This document shows positions 26,142 through 35,245 of a DNA stretch of 64,000 nucleotides, one piece after another. The first letter of the stretch is position 1. Each line of letters starts with the position of its first letter. The translations under genes and the position numbers were made by a program. A model generated the notes under the pieces. That model saw only the letters and a program-made list of their open reading frames with translations. It was not told where the DNA came from and made no database searches. The stretch comes from Suilimivivens sp964402925 (GTDB lineage Bacteria; Bacillota; Clostridia; Lachnospirales; Lachnospiraceae), in assembly GCA_964402925.1 (NCBI GenBank), contig CAYOED010000004.1, positions 1-64,000 on the forward strand. Reading direction: 5' to 3'.

Positions 26142-26431
26142 TCACCGCCCTTTTCTGCATCCAATTCTTCAAAAAGAGCATGTGCACTAGAATAACGCTT
26201 CGCTTGTACCTGCCCATCCATAATGGCTCTGGTCTCTTTCATAGCAGTTTCTGTTTCTGCATTATATCGGGGCTGCTTCATCTCAAAAGGCAGACCTCCC
26301 TCCATAATGGATTTGCGGAGGAAAATGTTGATTGCATCTGTAATCGTGATTCCAAAACTGGAAAATAATTTTTCTGCGCTTGATTTTGTTTCTGGATCGA
26401 TGCGGACATTAATATTTGCGGTTTTTGCCAT
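26138..26431 (-). CDS. dinJ: RelB/DinJ-family antitoxin
   Basis: 97 residues, ATG after GGGAGGTAAATCAC. The N-terminal ribbon-helix-helix (KTANINVRIDPETKSSAEKLFSSFGITITDAINIFL) binds DNA and the rest wraps the toxin. First gene of the pair, with a good promoter flanked by inverted GTTTCAC sites, as expected for autoregulation. Confidence 0.93.
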   Translation of the reverse strand: MAKTANINVRIDPETKSSAEKLFSSFGITITDAINIFLRKSIMEGGLPFEMKQPRYNAETETAMKETRAIMDGQVQAKRYSSAHALFEELDAEKGGE

Positions 26432-26450
26432 GTGATTTACCTCCCTTGCG

Positions 26451-26503
26451 GTTTCACTTATAGTATATCCATTTGTGTTAACAACGTCAACGCAACGTGA
26501 AAC
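26451..26503 (-). promoter_or_regulatory. Promoter and operator of the DinJ/YafQ pair
   Basis: Minus-strand TTGACG (26485-26490) and TATACT (26462-26467) are 17 bases apart. GTTTCAC (26451-26457) and GTGAAAC (26497-26503) form an inverted repeat around them, likely antitoxin sites. Confidence 0.75.
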
Positions 26504-26561
26504 ATTTTATAAAAAATTCAAAAACAGCCAGCAAACCAGATGCAAAAACCAAAATCAAAAA

Positions 26562-27479
26562 TCAGGAACCTTCTTTTGACAACGCAACCTTTACAATGCC
26601 ACATAAGATACCGGCTATTGCATAAACAATCCAAGTTATATTCCATGCAGCTGTAGTGAAACTCCACACTAAAAAGACAATGGTTGCAAGAAGCATGATA
26701 CAGCCGCATATCTTCGAAATCAGTGCATCTGTCTTTCTCTTTTCAGGAGATGGATTTGTTTCCTTATTATACTGTTCAATATCATACTTGCTCTTCTGCA
26801 TACCTCCGTAAACAAGAATGGTAACTGCAGCTGTGACCACCAGCATAAAAACGCCATATACCAATCCCTCCGCTTGTGCCGCACTTTCCATTCCATGACT
26901 TTCCAGCACATGTTCCAATCTGCCATCCATGACTATCATAAGAAGAAGCCCTATCAAAATCATTCCTACACCCACCGCAATTCTTACTGTAAACTTTCTG
27001 TAGGCATTTTCTTTTTCATCTTCTGTATAAAAATCTTCAATCTGAGCATGCTTTTTGCTAAACCTCTCATTCTGCATCCCCATAACAATAAAAATCAAGA
27101 CTGCAATAATCATAAAGCCAAAGAACACTGCCTCGCTCACCACCTCATCGATTCCCATACCGGTCAGTATCAACATAGCGCTGATACCAAACAGAATCAG
27201 CCCTACTCCTGCCGATATCCATCCGGAAAACTGGTTCTTGAACTGATCATAGCCATGCACATCCTCCGCAAACTCTTTGCTGATATCTCCCTGCATCATT
27301 GTATCCAGATTGCATTGGAACATACCGCATATCTGCAACAGCTTTTCCATCTCAGGATAGCTTTGTCCTGACTCCCATTTAGAAACCGATTGCCTGGAGA
27401 CCTCTAATTGTTCTGCAAGCTGCTCCTGAGTGATATTCTTCTGTTTCCTTAAATACTGTAAATTTTCTGCAAAGCTCAT
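26562..27479 (-). CDS. Membrane-bound XRE-family regulator
   Basis: 305 residues from the ATG after GAGGAGGAATTAAT; an upstream extension lacks a site. An N-terminal Cro/C1 HTH (about 1-60, NITQEQLAEQLEVSRQSVSKWESG) is joined to five or six membrane helices. This design senses a membrane or envelope signal. Two copies of AGTTGCAYGAGGG lie upstream at 27533-27545 and 27596-27608, possible sites for this or another regulator. Confidence 0.88.
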   Translation of the reverse strand: MSFAENLQYLRKQKNITQEQLAEQLEVSRQSVSKWESGQSYPEMEKLLQICGMFQCNLDTMMQGDISKEFAEDVHGYDQFKNQFSGWISAGVGLILFGISAMLILTGMGIDEVVSEAVFFGFMIIAVLIFIVMGMQNERFSKKHAQIEDFYTEDEKENAYRKFTVRIAVGVGMILIGLLLMIVMDGRLEHVLESHGMESAAQAEGLVYGVFMLVVTAAVTILVYGGMQKSKYDIEQYNKETNPSPEKRKTDALISKICGCIMLLATIVFLVWSFTTAAWNITWIVYAIAGILCGIVKVALSKEGS

Positions 27480-27532
27480 ATTAATTCCTCCTCGTTTCAC
27501 TGTGTTTTTGTGTTTTATGGGTTTTAGTTTAC

Positions 27533-27608
27533 AGTTGCACGAGGGCAACCTCAATCAATTCTATGTTGCGTTTGAGTTTTTCCTTGTATATTTTTAGTTG
27601 CATGAGGG
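27533..27608. promoter_or_regulatory. Paired AGTTGCAYGAGGG sites
   Basis: AGTTGCACGAGGG at 27533-27545 and AGTTGCATGAGGG at 27596-27608 are direct repeats 63 bases apart, upstream of the membrane XRE gene. The first also forms GTTGC-6-GCAAC. Possible operators. Confidence 0.45.
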
Positions 27609-27627
27609 ATTTTTATAGAGAACGGGG

Positions 27628-28020
27628 GCATACAGGAAGGGCAGGGGAAGCAGCACGGAGGGCATGGCATTTGGAACAGACAGCGCTGCCGGAGCAGATA
27701 TCCCGCGTGCCAGACCAGGCAATTATCTATGACGGATCCTATGTACAGCGATAAGAAAGACTAAACAGCCCTTATTTAGGAATTGGCACCGGACGCAAAC
27801 GGCATATTGCCCCATCCATGGGGCAAGTTATGCCTTCGGCGGACGTCCTGTCCGCCGATTGCTGGGAGGTCGAAAGGGCTGTTAAGTCATTCTAATCGCT
27901 TCCCATAAGGCTCCGTCATAGATAATTGCCTGGTCCGGCACGCGGGATATCTGCTCCGGCAGCGCTGTACGCTCCAAATGCCATGCCCTCCGTGCTGCTT
28001 CCCCTGCCCTTCCTGTATGC
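27628..28020. repeat. Long-hairpin element, family 1, copy A
   Basis: An inverted repeat fills the space between the last exopolysaccharide gene and the XRE gene. The outer 109 bases (27628-27736) match the reverse complement of the right arm, which ends at 28020, with only four mismatches. Pairing continues with more mismatches to 27773/27874. The 100-base loop holds a hairpin at 27801-27834 (GGCATA + TTGCCCCAT pairing over CC) and one at 27837-27857 (CGGCGGAC/GTCCGCCG). Outer edges weaken to 27615 and 28030. It starts about 40 bases after the stop codon at 28070. The frame at 27563-27754 lies in the arm and is not a gene. Confidence 0.9.
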
Positions 28021-28069
28021 TTTCCTCTATTGCTACGCGAATGGCACCAGCAGAGTTATGCAAGTATGT

Positions 28070-29746
28070 TCATTCAAATAAGTATAACGTCCACAGCCCC
28101 TTCTGGGCGACTATTTGATAAGAATTAAGGTTTTGATTTGATTTTAGGAGATTGTCTAAGGCTTCCTCTTGGTTTTCGCGGTCTGCGGCGTAGACGAGCA
28201 GGGTTGGGGATGTTGTAATCGTCTGGTCGGTGAACTGGGCGGTGTCTGCCTGGCTTGCCAGATAGGTCTTTTCGTATTGCATCAGTTCATCGGACAAGCG
28301 CCAGATGTTATCTGGGGAAGCTTCATTATAAAGTACAACTACAGCGTCGTCTTTATGGGATTGTACAAATTCCATGATTTCTTTTTCTTCTTCGTAAAGG
28401 AAAAAAACTTTATCATTTCTAGCGGAGATGAAATTCGTCAGTGCCAGCAGCAGGGCAAATGCTGCGGTCATAATCCAATAACTTTTCTGCTGTCCTATCC
28501 TTTGGGCAACAGGCGCCGTCAGTTCTGAAAGAAGGGTCCATGCACTGTAGAGAATAAGGAACAGCAAAAGCCCGTAAATGGGGAGCTGGTATCGATTGGA
28601 GGTTTCTCCCAGAAGAAGGGCGGTTTTGGATATGGTAAAAAAGTATCCAACGGATGCAAAAAGAATCAGCCCTATGGAAGGACTCCAAAAGTCAATCTGG
28701 ATTTTTCCTTTTTTCCGCAGATATCCCGTCGTCACTGCCAAAAGACAGATGGCAAGAAGCCACCAGCTTAGAGTGTCGTTCATCACATAGTCATCAAATA
28801 ATCCGTAAAAAAAGCGCAGTCTTCCCCATGTGTTAGACACATCTCCAAATTCGCTGACAGCCTCTGTCCCTCGATAGCCTCTGAATATATGGGACAGACT
28901 TGAAGGATAATAGCAGACAGCGCCCAGAAGTCCTGCTGCGCAGGCGGCTGCGTAAGCAAACATTTCCTTTATCTTCCTGCTCCTTAAGAGAAACAGGCAG
29001 AATCCAAGCCCTAGGAAGAAATGGAAAATAATATAGTAATATTGGGTCAGAAATCCAAAAAATACAGTAATTGCCAGTGGGAGGAGAAAGGTTCTTATCC
29101 TGAAGTCCTGTGTTTTCACTGCACGCAGGTGCAACATAAGGCAAAGAAGGATAAACAAAGTCAGCCACTGGTACATTCTGATGAACATTACGCCCGAAAT
29201 AACCGCACTGCTAAAGCCCCACGAAAGACAGGTGAGGAACGAGAGCGCTTCTCCTCTTCTCTTTTCTCTCTCCGTGTCTGCCGCGTCCCTCGCTGCGCTG
29301 CTCTGGCTTTTCTCCCTGCTTTTGCCTTTCTGCGTTGCCGCAGTATATGCCGCATAAGCCAGCAACAGATAAGAGAATACATAGGCAATCATATTTACCC
29401 CGATTCCCAGCCATTTGCTGAAAGCCCCGGGAAACAGAGAACATGCCGTGTGAAAAATATAGTAATAAAGAGGCGGATGTACATCCCAAGACTGCATCTG
29501 TTTTACCACAGTATAACGGAATCCTTCTCCCGGAAGTACTACAAAATCATTTCGAAGCTGATCCCGCTCCATCCACTGCCTGTCATTTACGAACAGTCCT
29601 GCCGTCTTGTTGCTGGAATAATATGTGTACATCTCATCTTCATGGAATCCCGCTTTTCTGTTTCCGAAATAAAGAAGTACAAGCAACTGTAGCAAAAGCA
29701 TGGCTGCCATGATCCCTATAAAACTATAATTTATCTTCTTTTTCAT
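28070..29746 (-). CDS. GT-C family membrane glycosyltransferase (ArnT/PMT-like)
   Basis: 558 residues. The start is the ATG after GAGGATAAGA; an upstream TTG overlapping the previous stop is less likely. About eleven membrane helices with the acidic motif HEDEMYTYY in the first outer loop and DVHPPLYYYIFH, as in GT39/GT83-type enzymes that use lipid-linked sugar donors outside the membrane. It is the last gene of the exopolysaccharide operon and probably adds a side sugar. The long hairpin follows it. Confidence 0.82.
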   Translation of the reverse strand: MKKKINYSFIGIMAAMLLLQLLVLLYFGNRKAGFHEDEMYTYYSSNKTAGLFVNDRQWMERDQLRNDFVVLPGEGFRYTVVKQMQSWDVHPPLYYYIFHTACSLFPGAFSKWLGIGVNMIAYVFSYLLLAYAAYTAATQKGKSREKSQSSAARDAADTEREKRRGEALSFLTCLSWGFSSAVISGVMFIRMYQWLTLFILLCLMLHLRAVKTQDFRIRTFLLPLAITVFFGFLTQYYYIIFHFFLGLGFCLFLLRSRKIKEMFAYAAACAAGLLGAVCYYPSSLSHIFRGYRGTEAVSEFGDVSNTWGRLRFFYGLFDDYVMNDTLSWWLLAICLLAVTTGYLRKKGKIQIDFWSPSIGLILFASVGYFFTISKTALLLGETSNRYQLPIYGLLLFLILYSAWTLLSELTAPVAQRIGQQKSYWIMTAAFALLLALTNFISARNDKVFFLYEEEKEIMEFVQSHKDDAVVVLYNEASPDNIWRLSDELMQYEKTYLASQADTAQFTDQTITTSPTLLVYAADRENQEEALDNLLKSNQNLNSYQIVAQKGLWTLYLFE

Positions 29747-29754
29747 TCTTATCC

Positions 29755-30756
29755 TCAATTTTTTCCTTTTAAAATCTTATGGACTCTCCGCACAAACCTG
29801 GGTGCCGTACCAAGAAGCAGAAGATACACCTTGTTTCTTCTGGTAAGGTACTCAGAATGAAGAACGTCCTTTCTGTGTTTTTTCAGGTAATTCTTCACCT
29901 GACAGTAAAATTCATTTTCCTTATTCATAAGCGAAATGGGAATATGTAACATATAATCTAAACGCTGAAACAACCCAAACCGCATTGCTTCCGGCAAAAG
30001 CGCCGGATATTCCCTGCCTACGATTTCATAGACCCTGTCTGCATTTTTCACAATATCTGTAAAAACCTGGGGGAATTCATCCTGATTTCGGGTCCTGGTG
30101 TTGCTGCCATATCTGTAAAAAACATGATATTCCTGCTCCGGCAAAATTGCTACCGCCGGTATTTTGGGAAGAAGTCTGACCAGAAGATAAAAATCCTCGT
30201 TCAGCTCTCCCTCCGGGAAGCGCTCTTCTTTCAATAAGGAGGCATGAAGCAGCTTTGTACAGAAGGAACAGTCCCCCCTGTGAAGTAAAAGTTCCCGCAT
30301 GAAATTTTCGCATTCCCAAAGTTCCGGCTGCTCGGGCGGAACACATACGTCAGGCATCCGGTTCCCCTGCTCGTCAATCTCATCCCGGGATATCTGCACC
30401 ATAAGGAGGTTTTCTTCTATCGCCACCGCAAGAAGTCTTTCATACATTTCAGGCTCTATGTAGTCGTCACTGTCTACAAATCCAATAAAGTCTCCCCGCG
30501 CTTTCTCTATTCCCAGATTTCTTGCAGAGGAAGAACCTCCATTTTCCTTGTGGAAGACCCGTACTCTTTTATCCTCCATCGCCATCTTTTCTGCAAGAGC
30601 GCCGCTGTTGTCCGTGGAGCCATCGTCCACCAATATAATCTCCAGATTCCGATAGGTCTGTCTGCGTATTGAATTCACGCATCTGGAAAGTAAATCATAG
30701 GTATTATAAACCGGTACAATAACACTAATCAACGCAGGTCTTTGTGGCTGTTCCAT
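29755..30756 (-). CDS. Family 2 glycosyltransferase
   Basis: 333 residues from the ATG after GAAAGGAGAAGGAAGATA; the stop and start overlap by one base as TAATG. The GT-A fold has SVIVPVYNTYDLLSRCVNSIRRQTYRNLEIILVDDGSTDNS and the DxD motif FVDSDDYIEP. It adds a sugar from a nucleotide donor to the lipid-linked repeat unit in the cytoplasm. Donor and acceptor cannot be told. Confidence 0.92.
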   Translation of the reverse strand: MEQPQRPALISVIVPVYNTYDLLSRCVNSIRRQTYRNLEIILVDDGSTDNSGALAEKMAMEDKRVRVFHKENGGSSSARNLGIEKARGDFIGFVDSDDYIEPEMYERLLAVAIEENLLMVQISRDEIDEQGNRMPDVCVPPEQPELWECENFMRELLLHRGDCSFCTKLLHASLLKEERFPEGELNEDFYLLVRLLPKIPAVAILPEQEYHVFYRYGSNTRTRNQDEFPQVFTDIVKNADRVYEIVGREYPALLPEAMRFGLFQRLDYMLHIPISLMNKENEFYCQVKNYLKKHRKDVLHSEYLTRRNKVYLLLLGTAPRFVRRVHKILKGKN

Positions 30757-31955
30757 TATCTTCCTTCTCCTTTCATCATCCAGTCGTACATTTTCCCCGG
30801 AGATATGACCGGCGCCGGGCTTAAAGGGCCCTCCTTTGCCGGTTCTATCTTGCCTTCTCTTAATCCTTCTATCATACGAAGCAGTTCCTTCGCCGCATGC
30901 TGTGCATTCCACTTAGAGGTGATGGTCCGGTAAGCTTCCCTTCCCATCTTTCTTCTTTCTTCGGGGTGTTCCAGCAGATAGCACACTGCTTCCTCCATCT
31001 TTTCATAGCTGCCGTCAGGATAGACCATTCCATTTTTCCCGTGTTGTATCAAATAAGGTACTGCCCCTGCCTGTACATTGGCGACCACAGCACAGCCGCT
31101 GTTCATCGCCTCGTTTACCACCGCCCCCCAGCCTTCTAAATGATTGCTGGTAAAAATGTGAATATGGCTTTTTTCCATGATGCTGCGCACCTGATCCGGC
31201 GTCCTGAATCCGTAAAAAGTAATCATTTCCTCCACGCCGTATTCCATGGCAAGTGCCTTCAGTTCTTCCTCCATCTCGCCGCCGCCCACCATGTGGATGC
31301 GCACTTCCTCTTTTCCGCCTTTCTTCGTCTTAAGCGACTTTGCAAGACGGATCATATATTCCGGGTGTTTCAGCGGTATAAAGCGTCCTGCCCAGATGAT
31401 ATCCACTGTCTTTCCATTCTCCGGCTTCATCTGCTCATACTCATCTTCCGCGTATGATCTGGTTTCCGGAAAATATCCCCACTTGAACATTTTCTCCGGG
31501 TAAGCATGTATGATGTGGAAATCGGAAGGCACATAGGCACCAGCACACAAAAGATATGCCGGACTCTTCCGATATCTGGTGTGCTCTTTAAATTTATGCA
31601 TGAGTCCGTTAGGTGAAATTGCTTTCCACTGTCCTTCCCTATATAGACGCTCGCTGATCCGTATGGTCAGCTTGCCAGCGTTCAGACGCTTCTGAACCAG
31701 GTCTTCCCGATTACTCCACCCTGCCAGCAGTACATCACTTTCCATAATCAATTGAAGAGCCTGCTCTTCTTCCTCGTATAGGCGGCACACATAAGGGAGC
31801 CCCTCTCCTTCTGTGTTCCAACCCATAGATAAACGCTCCTGCTCCATGGGCTGCGTCTGGACAAAGTGGTAACCTTCGCCCAGAAGGGTGTAACAGGCGT
31901 TGGAGAATGGGATTTGGTGGTGGTTGATGTAGTTGGATATGAAGGTTATGGTCAT
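30756..31955 (-). CDS. Family 4 glycosyltransferase
   Basis: 399 residues, ATG after GAGGGTACAAAT. Two Rossmann-like lobes of a GT-B enzyme, with the GT4 donor site VDIIWAGRFIPLKHPEYMI and the EX7E-like HIFTSNHLEGWGAVVNEAMNSGCAVVA. It retains the anomeric configuration and works on the repeat unit of the exopolysaccharide. Confidence 0.9.
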   Translation of the reverse strand: MTITFISNYINHHQIPFSNACYTLLGEGYHFVQTQPMEQERLSMGWNTEGEGLPYVCRLYEEEEQALQLIMESDVLLAGWSNREDLVQKRLNAGKLTIRISERLYREGQWKAISPNGLMHKFKEHTRYRKSPAYLLCAGAYVPSDFHIIHAYPEKMFKWGYFPETRSYAEDEYEQMKPENGKTVDIIWAGRFIPLKHPEYMIRLAKSLKTKKGGKEEVRIHMVGGGEMEEELKALAMEYGVEEMITFYGFRTPDQVRSIMEKSHIHIFTSNHLEGWGAVVNEAMNSGCAVVANVQAGAVPYLIQHGKNGMVYPDGSYEKMEEAVCYLLEHPEERRKMGREAYRTITSKWNAQHAAKELLRMIEGLREGKIEPAKEGPLSPAPVISPGKMYDWMMKGEGR

Positions 31956-31988
31956 ATTTGTACCCTCGCTACTTTATGTCAATGCTAT

Positions 31989-33272
31989 TTACTCTATTGC
32001 TTCGTATATTTCCAGCAGTCTTAGGTAATTTGCTTCTCCGTCGTGGGCTATACGGGCTCTTCTTCTGGCACCTTCGGAGATTCGCTCGGCGAGGCAGAGA
32101 CCGTTTTCATCTTTGGTTCGGTCCCATAGAGATTCTATCTGCTTAGCCATTTGAGCGGCATCGCCGATGGGAAATAGGAGGCCGTCTTTTCCATGGGTAA
32201 TCATATCGGGGATGCCTCCTGTCCTGGATGCTACGACGGGGATGCCTAGGAGCTGGGCTTCTGCTACGGTGTTGGGGGAATTTTCCAATACCGAGGGGCA
32301 AATGAAGACGCTGCTGTTTAGGAACTGCTGTTTCATTTCCCGGGCATTCAGTTTTCCCAATAGAATTACTTTATCTTCTAAGCGGTGCTTTTTTATCAGG
32401 GAAAGCAGGTATTTTCCGTAGGCAGGAAGTTTTAGTTTTTCTTTTAGTGTGTCATGTTTTAAGATACTGTTTCCTGATACATATAACTTGATGTCAGGGT
32501 ATTTGGGGGTAAGGAGTGCCAGGGCTTCCAATGCAAAGTGCATTCCCTTTAGGGGATAGTCTCCTTGTCCCAGAAAGATGCTGTGCTTCTGGCAGTCTTC
32601 CATCGTCCATTTTCCCGTGTAGAATTCTGAACGCATGGTTTCGTTCATGGGATAGTAGCGGGCATCCGGGTTGATTTTGACGGTTCCTTCTTGGTCGAAA
32701 CGGGTTCTGCCGGTAATATTTCTACAGCCCTTAAGTGCCTTGATCTCATTTTCACCCCGGCGGGTAAATTTCTCCTGCTGCTGGCGTATGGAATCCCGGC
32801 GGATGAAATCCCGGAAAGTTATATCCTTTTGCACTTGCTCGGGCAGTCCCGCCATATAGACTTTGGCAATCTCACTGCAAAGTCCCTGAATTCCAATCAG
32901 CACTTTATCAGGGCGGTTAAAAGCCCGCACCGCCGCCAGTGTATGCGGAAACTCTGTTCCAAAAACATGAATCAGATCCGGTTCGAAATCCTCTATGATC
33001 TGTTTGAAATCTCCCTCCATCCGGGCATCATAAATCTCCGGTCTGTTCAGGTCCTCTGCAAAGGCATAGCAGGTCACATTTTGGACCTGAAGGCGCTTTA
33101 CTCCCACCGCATTGCCTAGAGGAAAACAGATTCCCAATACAAAGGGGACCTCCTTTTTCTGAACCCTCTCAAAAATACCGGAAAGCCATCCTTCCCGGTT
33201 GCTGTAAGGCAGATTCAGTTCCTGCCCGATTGCAGGCAGCATGATATTACAAATCCATAAAACTCTTTTCAT
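31989..33272 (-). CDS. Family 4 glycosyltransferase
   Basis: 427 residues from the ATG after AAGGATAAAA. GT-B enzyme: ILLGKLNAREMKQQFLNSSVFICPSVLENSPNTVAEAQLLGIPVVASRTGGIPDMI carries the GT4 EX7E motif. It follows the previous gene by two bases. Confidence 0.9.
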   Translation of the reverse strand: MKRVLWICNIMLPAIGQELNLPYSNREGWLSGIFERVQKKEVPFVLGICFPLGNAVGVKRLQVQNVTCYAFAEDLNRPEIYDARMEGDFKQIIEDFEPDLIHVFGTEFPHTLAAVRAFNRPDKVLIGIQGLCSEIAKVYMAGLPEQVQKDITFRDFIRRDSIRQQQEKFTRRGENEIKALKGCRNITGRTRFDQEGTVKINPDARYYPMNETMRSEFYTGKWTMEDCQKHSIFLGQGDYPLKGMHFALEALALLTPKYPDIKLYVSGNSILKHDTLKEKLKLPAYGKYLLSLIKKHRLEDKVILLGKLNAREMKQQFLNSSVFICPSVLENSPNTVAEAQLLGIPVVASRTGGIPDMITHGKDGLLFPIGDAAQMAKQIESLWDRTKDENGLCLAERISEGARRRARIAHDGEANYLRLLEIYEAIE

Positions 33273-33274
33273 TT

Positions 33275-34114
33275 TTATCCTTTTCTGGCATATATAGCTT
33301 CCTTCAAACAATTATATAGCTTCGCCGTCTTTTCATTTTCTGCAATTTTCGTCCTAAGGGGCGCCAGCGTCAGCCACATGATCAGGCGGAACCGGAAAAG
33401 CTGCCCACGGGAGAGGTACTTTTTCGTAATCTCTTTATGCTCCTTCGCTGAAATCCTGCGGTTTTCCTTTGTCTCCGAAAAACCGCCTCCCTCGTAATCC
33501 ACAATCACTTCATTATTATAAGCAAAATTAAACTCTTCCTTATTATCATCGTCAAGAAAACACCACAAAAATTGCTCATAATCCGCTCTTACACGATAAC
33601 TTATGTCAAAACAATGCCTGTCCAAAATCTCTCTGGAATAGAAGCATGCCTGATGGCAGGGTACATTCCGGTAACATGCAAAGGCATCTATATGAGGATT
33701 TGAAGGAGCCCTCTGACCCGTCTTTCTCTCATAAATATCTCCATAATAAATCCCTTTTTCCGCTTTTTCTGCACTCATGAACTTCCACATCTTCTTAAGC
33801 ACATCCGCAGAATAGAATAAGTCTCCGCAATTTAGGAAATAGAGAAATCTTCCCGCCGCTTCCTTCGCCGCCTGATTCATTGCATCATAAATTCCTTTAT
33901 CCTTCTTTATGACAAGCCGCAGCCTCCGCCCATCCAGTTCCCAGGCTTTTGCCAGTTCCTCTGCATCCGCCAATGAGCCATCCACGGAGCCTCCATCCTT
34001 CACGATCACTTCAAAATCGTGGAATGTCTGACTCTTAATACTTTCAAGGGTACTTTGCAGTTTTTCGCCGGGATTTAAACACACCACAATAATTGAAAAA
34101 AATGGTTCCTTCAT
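33275..34114 (-). CDS. Family 2 glycosyltransferase
   Basis: 279 residues, ATG after GGGAGGAGAGCGATT. GT-A motifs FSIIVVCLNPGEKLQSTLESIKSQTFHDFEVIVKDGGSVDGS and a LNCGDLFY acceptor region resemble the WcaA/colanic acid-type enzymes. Part of the exopolysaccharide operon. Confidence 0.9.
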   Translation of the reverse strand: MKEPFFSIIVVCLNPGEKLQSTLESIKSQTFHDFEVIVKDGGSVDGSLADAEELAKAWELDGRRLRLVIKKDKGIYDAMNQAAKEAAGRFLYFLNCGDLFYSADVLKKMWKFMSAEKAEKGIYYGDIYERKTGQRAPSNPHIDAFACYRNVPCHQACFYSREILDRHCFDISYRVRADYEQFLWCFLDDDNKEEFNFAYNNEVIVDYEGGGFSETKENRRISAKEHKEITKKYLSRGQLFRFRLIMWLTLAPLRTKIAENEKTAKLYNCLKEAIYARKG

Positions 34115-34133
34115 AATCGCTCTCCTCCCTGCC

Positions 34134-35243
34134 TCAATTCACATCTGAGAGAATGGGCACCATATCGTGGAACAGGAAGGTCTCGTAGGGCAAGATCCTC
34201 AATCCATCGTTCCCTGCCTTCATCAAGATGAAAATTCCAAAATACAAGATTGCCGCTCCAATCACGCCTGCAGTGAAGAATTTTCTCACCTTTTCATTTT
34301 CTATGCCGGAAAGCAGCGCCGGCAGGAAAAAGATATGGGTTATGGTCAGATAATACCCGATTCTGGATATGATTGGCAAAAAGGAACAGCACACGTACAT
34401 CACCAGCGCTCCTAAGTTGCAATAAAAGTAAAAACGATTCCGACTGTCGTCCTTCACCGTCTTTTTATAACAGATTAAAGCCAGCACCAGCACCGCCAGA
34501 CAGCGGGCAATATTTACCAGGCTGGTTCCCCCTTCCAGATATTCCGTGTCCTCATAGGTCGGATAAAGAAACACAACTGCTTTCAGATAAAAGTCCTGCA
34601 TGAAAAAGAAGGTGGAACAGAACACCGCCGCTATGGCAAGCTGCCACTTTTTCCAAGACAAAGATGCCAAAACATATAGCGGTATCACTACCAGAACCGA
34701 CTTGTGGAGCGTTGCCCCAATCAGCACCAGAAGAAGGAATTTGACCCATTCCCTGCGAAGTACATAAGGAATGGCAATCACTGCTATGGCAAGGGCAAGA
34801 TAATAACGCACCGTGTTGAAAGACTGAAAATAATACCCAAAAGCCATGAACAGGAAAAAACTAAACGCAAAGGAATCTGCCTGCCTATATATGGCAATCA
34901 AGAACAGAAGAATCGTAAAGAAAGCAAAAAAGGCAAAGACCAGCAAATAATTCTCAAAACCGCTGATGCCGTAAAGGATCTTCACCACCAGGTTAAAGCC
35001 AAACTCTGTGGGCACAAAGGCATCACAGTTAATAAGATGCATGAACTCTACATATTTGGCATAATCATTGCCCACATTCAGCCGGCATGCCGCTGTGCCG
35101 AACAAAAGCAGAAAAACAGATACCAGACAAAGTCCGTTCAGTATCTGCTGCCTGCTGACGATATTCTGCTGTTTTTTACAGCGGTTATCCACCATCAGTC
35201 CAAGCAGGACTGTCAGCACCGCCACCATAATATATAAAACCAT
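34134..35243 (-). CDS. EpsG-family polysaccharide polymerase
   Basis: 369 residues with about ten membrane helices. The pattern GTAACRLNVGNDYAKYVEFMHLI near the first outer loop and SFNTVRYYLALAIAVIAI is that of EpsG, the Wzy-like polymerase of Firmicute exopolysaccharides. It should join repeat units on the outer face of the membrane. AGGGG site before the ATG. Confidence 0.88.
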   Translation of the reverse strand: MVLYIMVAVLTVLLGLMVDNRCKKQQNIVSRQQILNGLCLVSVFLLLFGTAACRLNVGNDYAKYVEFMHLINCDAFVPTEFGFNLVVKILYGISGFENYLLVFAFFAFFTILLFLIAIYRQADSFAFSFFLFMAFGYYFQSFNTVRYYLALAIAVIAIPYVLRREWVKFLLLVLIGATLHKSVLVVIPLYVLASLSWKKWQLAIAAVFCSTFFFMQDFYLKAVVFLYPTYEDTEYLEGGTSLVNIARCLAVLVLALICYKKTVKDDSRNRFYFYCNLGALVMYVCCSFLPIISRIGYYLTITHIFFLPALLSGIENEKVRKFFTAGVIGAAILYFGIFILMKAGNDGLRILPYETFLFHDMVPILSDVN

Positions 35244-35245
35244 AT

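Noticed and set aside
27563..27754. Open frame of 63 codons inside the left arm of the giant hairpin
   Set aside because: It lies wholly in an inverted repeat, has no ribosome site and no recognisable product.
29021..29692. 223-codon plus-strand frame over the GT-C gene
   Set aside because: Shadow frame of low complexity; the minus-strand frame has clear membrane helices and motifs.
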